In this document: positions 1 to 3,668 of the stretch, in pieces
Position numbering within the stretch: the stretch's first letter is position 1
Layout of the letters: the number at the start of each line of letters is the position of its first letter
Assembly: GCA_964487555.1 (NCBI GenBank)
Contig: CAZART010000207.1
Span: 1-6,145 of the forward strand
Direction: 5' to 3'
From: CAZART01 sp964487555
GTDB lineage: Bacteria; Bacteroidota; Rhodothermia; Rhodothermales; VXPQ01
DNA length: 6,145 bases
Notes under the pieces: generated by a model
Told to the model about the DNA's origin: nothing
What the model saw: the letters and a program-made list of their open reading frames with translations, nothing else
Database searches by the model: none
Position numbers and translations under genes: made by a program

Positions 1-419
1 TCGGGAATGCGAATGAGCTTCTCGGGATTGCCCCCCGTTACACAGGCCGCGGTGGCATGCTTCATGGCAGCGGCACACCCGGCCGTGACAATCCCCCACT
101 CCACTCCGGTTAGTTCGGCCAGTCGCCGCCCGATCCCCTCCGCCAGTTCATCATACTGCACGAAATTCTGGGACGCCGCATCCATGGCCGCACGGACTTC
201 CGGCCGCTCGATGGAGCCACCGATGATCGTGAACGTACCTCGGCAATTGATGACCGGTTCTATCCCCAGGGAGCGGAAAATCTCCGATCCAAGGACGGAC
301 GTGGTTTCCGCATCGCTCGACGACACCGTGTGAGTGGGTCCGCCGGCGGCGACCGTCCCGGCCGCGAGGCCCAGGGGAAACGTCGACAGCATCTTTAATA
401 CGTCTCTTCTAGCAGGCAT
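1..419 (-). CDS. SelA-like (DgaE-type) PLP-dependent enzyme with Tat signal, C-terminus cut by window edge
   Basis: The 139 visible residues begin MPARRDVLKML, followed by a short hydrophobic stretch rich in Ala, Leu and Gly (about 11-26). RRDVLK resembles the twin-arginine SRRxFLK motif, so Tat export is likely. The mature part starts near residue 45. It contains INCRGTFTIIGGS (58-69), a Q-Y-D-E-L-A-E-G-I-G-R-R-L segment (88-100) and the small-residue loop TAGCAAAMKHA (112-122). This pattern belongs to the SelA-like fold-type I PLP family, which includes D-glucosaminate-6-phosphate ammonia-lyase (DgaE). It does not look like true selenocysteine synthase: the N-terminal SelA domain is absent and a signal peptide takes its place. 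The PLP-binding lysine lies outside the window. The gene follows the amidohydrolase after 59 bp on the same strand. I chose ATG 419 because it keeps the RR motif; the next ATG (codon 10, at 392) would lose it. The likely reaction is elimination of an amino group from a 2-amino acid or amino-aldonate. The substrate is unknown. Confidence 0.85.
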   Translation of the reverse strand, partial: MPARRDVLKMLSTFPLGLAAGTVAAGGPTHTVSSSDAETTSVLGSEIFRSLGIEPVINCRGTFTIIGGSIERPEVRAAMDAASQNFVQYDELAEGIGRRLAELTGVEWGIVTAGCAAAMKHATAACVTGGNPEKLIRIP

Positions 420-420
420 A

Positions 421-433
421 CCTCGTTCTTCTT
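421..433 (-). promoter_or_regulatory. Purine-rich ribosome-binding region of the SelA-like gene
   Basis: Just before ATG 419 the minus strand reads AAGAAGAACGAGGT. GAGG lies only 1 nt from the ATG, which is too close for normal spacing. AAGAAG ends 8 nt upstream and is the better-placed Shine-Dalgarno-like element. A run of six A precedes it. The rest of the 59-bp gap (420-478) shows no clear promoter or terminator, so read-through from the amidohydrolase gene is expected. Confidence 0.4.
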
Positions 434-478
434 TTTTGTGGGCTGTTTTTGCGTGCAATAACGGACTACTCTGGCGGC

Positions 479-1768
479 TCACTCATTCCACTCCGGAGCC
501 GACAGGCCATTTAGATCCCAGACAATCCGGCCGCCGCGAATGGTCAGCTCGGCTTCTAATTTTTTATCGCCGCTCATCTTATAGCCGCCTGCATCGATGA
601 AACCGAAGGCTCCTTTCTCTACGTCCAGGACCGCCACGTCACCTACCGCCCCCTCGCTTAAATGCCCCAGATCCTCGCGACGTATCGCTTTCGCTGCGCT
701 CCAGGTAGCACGCTCGACGACCTCCTCCAGCCCCATACCCATATTCAGATACTTCGACATGATATTCAGCATGTCTTTCATTCCGTCGTTCATGCTTCCT
801 CTGTGCAGATCGGTACCGAAGGTGTTGGGCGTCAGGCCCTGTTCCATTGCCGGCATGGCCAGGCTGAAATGGAAGCTGCCTCCTCCGTGGCCCACGTCGA
901 ACAGGACGCCTTTGTCTCTAGCTTCCGTCACGTAATCCCGGACTCTGCCCTCTTCGTCCAGCACGGAGGCCCGATCGTTTACGTCCCCAAACGCGTGCGA
1001 AAAGATATCTCCCGGCCTCAGGCGCTCCAGCAGTTTTTCGAGCGCCAGCTCGGGAAGATGGCATTCCAGCAGAAGCGGCGATCCGGTAGCTGCTGCAGCG
1101 TCCAGCGCCCTGTCGAACGGATCCCACGCTTCGCGCCGGAAGTGCCCCACTTTCGTCCCCACGATGATCTCGGGATACGTGTCCATTACCGACGACGTCT
1201 TCGTCGCGTCCATGTCGTCGAGATTGTGGTTGTGGGCGTCATCCCACATGCCGTGTCCTACGATGTTCAAAAAAGCCAGGACCCGGGTAGTCGACTGATC
1301 GATCACCTGCTCCTTGAATATGGGGAAATTCCTCCACCCGGAGGTGCCGGCATCTACGACGGTCGTGACGCCGGAGCGAAACGAGAAGTCATCCGGTGAG
1401 ACGCTTGAGAATCCGTCGGCAAAGGCGCGGGGGCGATTCCCGACAAAAACATGGGTGTGGATATCGATCAGGCCGGGCGTGACGTAGTAGCCGGTGACGT
1501 CCACCACGGCTTCAGCATCCGAGGGCGGAAGGTTACGTGCGACCCTGGCAATCTCGCCCGCCTTGATCGCAACGTCCATCGGCGCGTCGATCCCGTTTTT
1601 AGGATCGAATACGTGTCCTCCCTTCAGGAGCAGGTCGTACGCCTGGCCCTGGGCGAACGTGGGAAATACGAACGATTCGGCTATAAGAACCGCGGCGCAG
1701 ATCCATCCCGTTCGGAGGGCGCCGGGGAAAGTGGCGCAGGCCATGGGGCCTAAGCTAATTGCTCTCAT
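479..1768 (-). CDS. Secreted amidohydrolase/deacetylase-family metallohydrolase (COG3964-like)
   Basis: This 429-residue protein has the length and layout of the COG3964 amidohydrolase/deacetylase branch of the amidohydrolase superfamily. A signal peptide lies at about 1-40, with a hydrophobic core from W22 to F38 and probable cleavage near FAQ-GQA. A small beta-sandwich segment follows (YDLLLKGGHVFDP, 44-56), then the metal-binding TIM barrel. All expected ligands are visible: H104 and H106 (DIHTHVF), the carboxylatable K206 (GTKVGHF), H237 (ECHLPE), H258 (FSHAFGD) and D320 (GTDLH). The family motif DVGHGGGSF (291-299) is also present. A binuclear metal centre is therefore likely. Characterised relatives hydrolyse N- or O-acetyl groups and were formerly mislabelled as dihydroorotases or adenine deaminases. 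The gene overlaps the dehydrogenase gene by 14 bp and is followed by a SelA-like gene, a partner I recall as common for this family. ATG 1768 has a Shine-Dalgarno; ATG 1744 (M9) is an alternative that gives a shorter n-region. The substrate is not known. Confidence 0.9.
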   Translation of the reverse strand: MRAISLGPMACATFPGALRTGWICAAVLIAESFVFPTFAQGQAYDLLLKGGHVFDPKNGIDAPMDVAIKAGEIARVARNLPPSDAEAVVDVTGYYVTPGLIDIHTHVFVGNRPRAFADGFSSVSPDDFSFRSGVTTVVDAGTSGWRNFPIFKEQVIDQSTTRVLAFLNIVGHGMWDDAHNHNLDDMDATKTSSVMDTYPEIIVGTKVGHFRREAWDPFDRALDAAAATGSPLLLECHLPELALEKLLERLRPGDIFSHAFGDVNDRASVLDEEGRVRDYVTEARDKGVLFDVGHGGGSFHFSLAMPAMEQGLTPNTFGTDLHRGSMNDGMKDMLNIMSKYLNMGMGLEEVVERATWSAAKAIRREDLGHLSEGAVGDVAVLDVEKGAFGFIDAGGYKMSGDKKLEAELTIRGGRIVWDLNGLSAPEWNE

Positions 1769-3500
1769 TCGTCAACGCCTCTCTTACGTCCTTCACTTCT
1801 TCCGTGCTTACGGCTCCGGCTTCATTGCCGAAGTTCTGCCGTATGTAGGTCGCCACCTCGGCTACGGCCCCATCATCGAGAAAGCTGTGCTGCGGCATGA
1901 CGTTGTCGAAGGGTTCCCCTCTCACCACGATGGGTCCGTCCAGACCCGTGAGGATCACCGAGATCAGCCGCTGCTTGTCACCGGTCACCCATTCGGTGCC
2001 GGCCAGGGGCGGGTATCGAGGGGCAGCACCCTCGCCGTCACGCTGGTGGCAGCCGGCACAATAGGTGACGTAGATTTTTTCCCCGGCCACGGGTTCATCT
2101 CGCTCGAGATTGTCGGCTTCTCTATCCGGCGCGCGGATGTTGCTGGCGGTACGTTTCTCCTCTACCATGCGGGCAAGCTGCGCCTCACCGAAGTCCGCTC
2201 TGTCGCCTGTATAGGTGATCCGCCAGATTTTTCCTCGGTTCGATTCGGTGACGTAGACCGATCCGTCCGTCCCGATCGCGAGGCCGACGGGTCGATGCAC
2301 GGCATCGCTGGTGTTCACGATCGGATCGACCACGGCAAATCCGTTGGCGAAGACCTCCCAGTCGCCGGACGGTTCACCCTCTGCGAAGGGAACGAAGGCG
2401 ACGAAATAGCCAGCCTGAGGATACGGATTCCGGATCGTAGACCCGTGAAAGGCGACGAAGGCCCCGTTCTTGTACCGATCGGGAAACTGGTCCCCGCGAT
2501 AAAACATCACGTCGTTCGGGGCGAAATGGCCGGGAAAGCCGATGACGGGGTCGTCGTACTCCTTGCATCTTCCGAGGATGGTGCCGTCCCCTCCATACTC
2601 GGGAGCCAGTACCTTCTGTCCCTGCACCTGGTCGTAATAGCAGTATGGCCAGCCGAAATCGGAGCCCTCCTTCACCCGCAGAAATTCTTCCGCGGGAAGA
2701 ATCGCGTTGTCGAACGGGACGAATGTATTCGGCCACAGCCGGTGCAGATCGTCCCGGCCGTGCATGACGGCGTATAGATTTTTGTCGACCGGATTCCAAT
2801 CCATTCCGACGACGCTCCGTATGCCGCTGGCAAATCTGTAGCCGTCGGCCTGCGTCTGATTTTTTTCATTCTTGTTAAATCGCCAGATGCCGCCGTGGTC
2901 GTCCAGCTCCGGGCACGGATCCCGGCCGGGCACGCCGGGCGTCCTTTTCGGATCCTGGCAGGCATTGCTCGGTGCGCCGAACGGCACGTACATATTCCCT
3001 CGTTCATCGAAGGCCACCGGCTTGGTAATGTGCTCGTGCGAGCCATGTGCGTGGTCGTCGATGACGAGCGTGTCGGGACCGCCCTCCGGCAGCAGCAGGC
3101 CCGGCGTCAATCTGTAGCGATAGACGTTCAGCTGCGTACTCACATACAGATGGTCTTCGTGTATCCGCGCTTCCGTGTGAAATCCACCCCTGTCCTCGTC
3201 AAACAATCCGAACTTGCTGATCACATCTGGAATACCGTCTGCGGTCGTATCCCGCATGGCAACTATGCTTCCACCTTCCGCATTGCGTCTCAATTTGACA
3301 TAAATATCTCCATTTTCTCGCACCGCCAGGTGGCGTGCCGGGCCTATGCTGTCCACGAGCACGACCGCTTCAAAACCATCCGGAAGAATTAAACCTCCAT
3401 TATCTGAACTCAATTCATCAGAATCGTGAGGTATCCTGTGTTGCGTAAAAGCAAAAAGAACTAAGACGAGAAAAGTGGTCCTGAGATAACTCATATCCAT
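1755..3500 (-). CDS. PQQ-type sugar (sorbosone/glucose) dehydrogenase propeller fused to cytochrome c
   Basis: This 581-residue protein begins with an export signal: a hydrophobic core at 9-19 (TFLVLVLFAFT) with no lipobox cysteine. A sorbosone/soluble glucose dehydrogenase-like six-bladed propeller spans about 37-432. Recognisable pieces are LPDGFEAVVLVD (39-50), a His-rich HEHITKPVAF segment (155-164), GIRSVVGMDWNP (226-237), GSDFGWPYCY (279-288) and RPVGLAIGTDGSVYVTESN (403-421). A charged linker (about 433-470) leads to a class I cytochrome c domain with heme motif CAGCH (481-485) and probable distal ligand M535 in VMPQHSF. Family knowledge suggests oxidation of a sugar aldehyde or aldose with PQQ, passing electrons to the fused heme in the periplasm. 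PQQ dependence is not proven, and some relatives have no demonstrated cofactor. Four cysteines (181, 196, 287, 312) could form disulfides. It is the first gene of the apparent three-gene operon. ATG 3500 has no good Shine-Dalgarno; ATG 3494 (M3) is equally possible. Confidence 0.88.
   Translation of the reverse strand: MDMSYLRTTFLVLVLFAFTQHRIPHDSDELSSDNGGLILPDGFEAVVLVDSIGPARHLAVRENGDIYVKLRRNAEGGSIVAMRDTTADGIPDVISKFGLFDEDRGGFHTEARIHEDHLYVSTQLNVYRYRLTPGLLLPEGGPDTLVIDDHAHGSHEHITKPVAFDERGNMYVPFGAPSNACQDPKRTPGVPGRDPCPELDDHGGIWRFNKNEKNQTQADGYRFASGIRSVVGMDWNPVDKNLYAVMHGRDDLHRLWPNTFVPFDNAILPAEEFLRVKEGSDFGWPYCYYDQVQGQKVLAPEYGGDGTILGRCKEYDDPVIGFPGHFAPNDVMFYRGDQFPDRYKNGAFVAFHGSTIRNPYPQAGYFVAFVPFAEGEPSGDWEVFANGFAVVDPIVNTSDAVHRPVGLAIGTDGSVYVTESNRGKIWRITYTGDRADFGEAQLARMVEEKRTASNIRAPDREADNLERDEPVAGEKIYVTYCAGCHQRDGEGAAPRYPPLAGTEWVTGDKQRLISVILTGLDGPIVVRGEPFDNVMPQHSFLDDGAVAEVATYIRQNFGNEAGAVSTEEVKDVREALTNESN
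1778..1783 (-). promoter_or_regulatory. Shine-Dalgarno of the amidohydrolase gene, inside the end of the dehydrogenase gene
   Basis: The minus strand reads GAGAGG, then 9 nt, then ATG at 1768. The spacing is acceptable and supports ATG 1768 over the internal ATG at 1744, which has only a weak TTAGG before it. The site lies within the last codons of the upstream gene, which stops with TAG at 1757-1755. Translational coupling is therefore plausible. Confidence 0.5.
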
Positions 3501-3524
3501 CGAGAGCTTAATTACCGAGTCTCA

Positions 3525-3538
3525 CGCTCGACCGAGCG
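3525..3538. promoter_or_regulatory. 14-bp palindrome upstream of the dehydrogenase gene (possible operator or mRNA hairpin)
   Basis: CGCTCG-AC-CGAGCG is a 6-bp inverted repeat around 2 bp; as RNA it could form a 5-bp stem with a tetraloop. It lies 25-38 bp upstream of ATG 3500. The position would suit a regulator site or a 5' leader structure. Short palindromes also arise by chance, and no regulator gene is in the window. Confidence 0.25.
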
Positions 3539-3604
3539 CAGACAGACAAGATAATCGTCGATCCCATTCAATAGTCGTGCGCCTTCATTTCAGAGCACCC
3601 GTTA

Positions 3605-3631
3605 ATTGTACCGTTGTTATGGCGCGGCCAA
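3605..3631 (-). promoter_or_regulatory. Weak candidate promoter for the dehydrogenase operon
   Basis: On the minus strand TACAAT (3610-3605) matches five of six bases of a -10 box. TTGGCC (3631-3626) is a poor -35, at a short 15-bp spacing. The pair lies about 105 bp upstream of ATG 3500 and partly overlaps the hairpin at 3622-3646. If the host is of the Bacteroidota type its promoter consensus differs. A TATCTTG element nearer the gene (in GATTATCTTG, about 3544-3553) is a rival. Confidence 0.18.
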
Positions 3632-3646
3632 CTTCGGCGGCCACGC
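3622..3646 (-). terminator. GC-rich hairpin after the VCBS gene, no U-tract
   Basis: The minus-strand transcript can pair GCGTGGCC with GGCCGCGC: eight pairs including one G-U, around a 9-nt loop. The hairpin starts 22 nt after the TAG stop of the VCBS gene. The following bases (ATAACAACGG) contain no T run, so it is not a canonical intrinsic terminator. It could still mark the 3' end of that transcript, stabilise it, or act with Rho. Confidence 0.35.
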
Positions 3647-3668
3647 TGAGGGTTTGACGTAGTCATCG

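Larger units (their letters stand above)
3501..3668. other. 168-bp intergenic region before the three-gene operon
   Basis: This is the largest non-coding stretch in the window. It separates the VCBS gene from the dehydrogenase operon, with transcription of both on the minus strand. It holds a GC-rich hairpin near the VCBS stop, a weak promoter-like pair and a 14-bp palindrome, each listed separately. I see no small ORF, tRNA or recognisable riboswitch in it. Confidence 0.6.

Noticed and set aside
7..333. Plus-strand open frame of 108 codons at the left edge
   Set aside because: The opposite strand encodes a convincing SelA-like PLP enzyme with a signal peptide through the same bases.
1..419. 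True selenocysteine synthase (SelA)
   Set aside because: The N-terminal tRNA-binding domain is replaced by a Tat-like signal, and the context is catabolic with no selB or tRNA-Sec visible.
662..1399. Plus-strand open frame (245 codons) opposite the amidohydrolase
   Set aside because: It is antisense to the metal-binding core of a well-supported gene, and its translation shows no domain or signal.
1494..2777. Long plus-strand open frame (427 codons) opposite the dehydrogenase and the start of the amidohydrolase
   Set aside because: The minus-strand frames give clear family motifs over the same bases, whereas this frame has no recognisable domain. Its length follows from the few stop codons opposite GC-rich coding DNA.
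3440..3500. Dehydrogenase as a lipoprotein
   Set aside because: No cysteine follows the hydrophobic core; the next residues are QHRIPHDSD.
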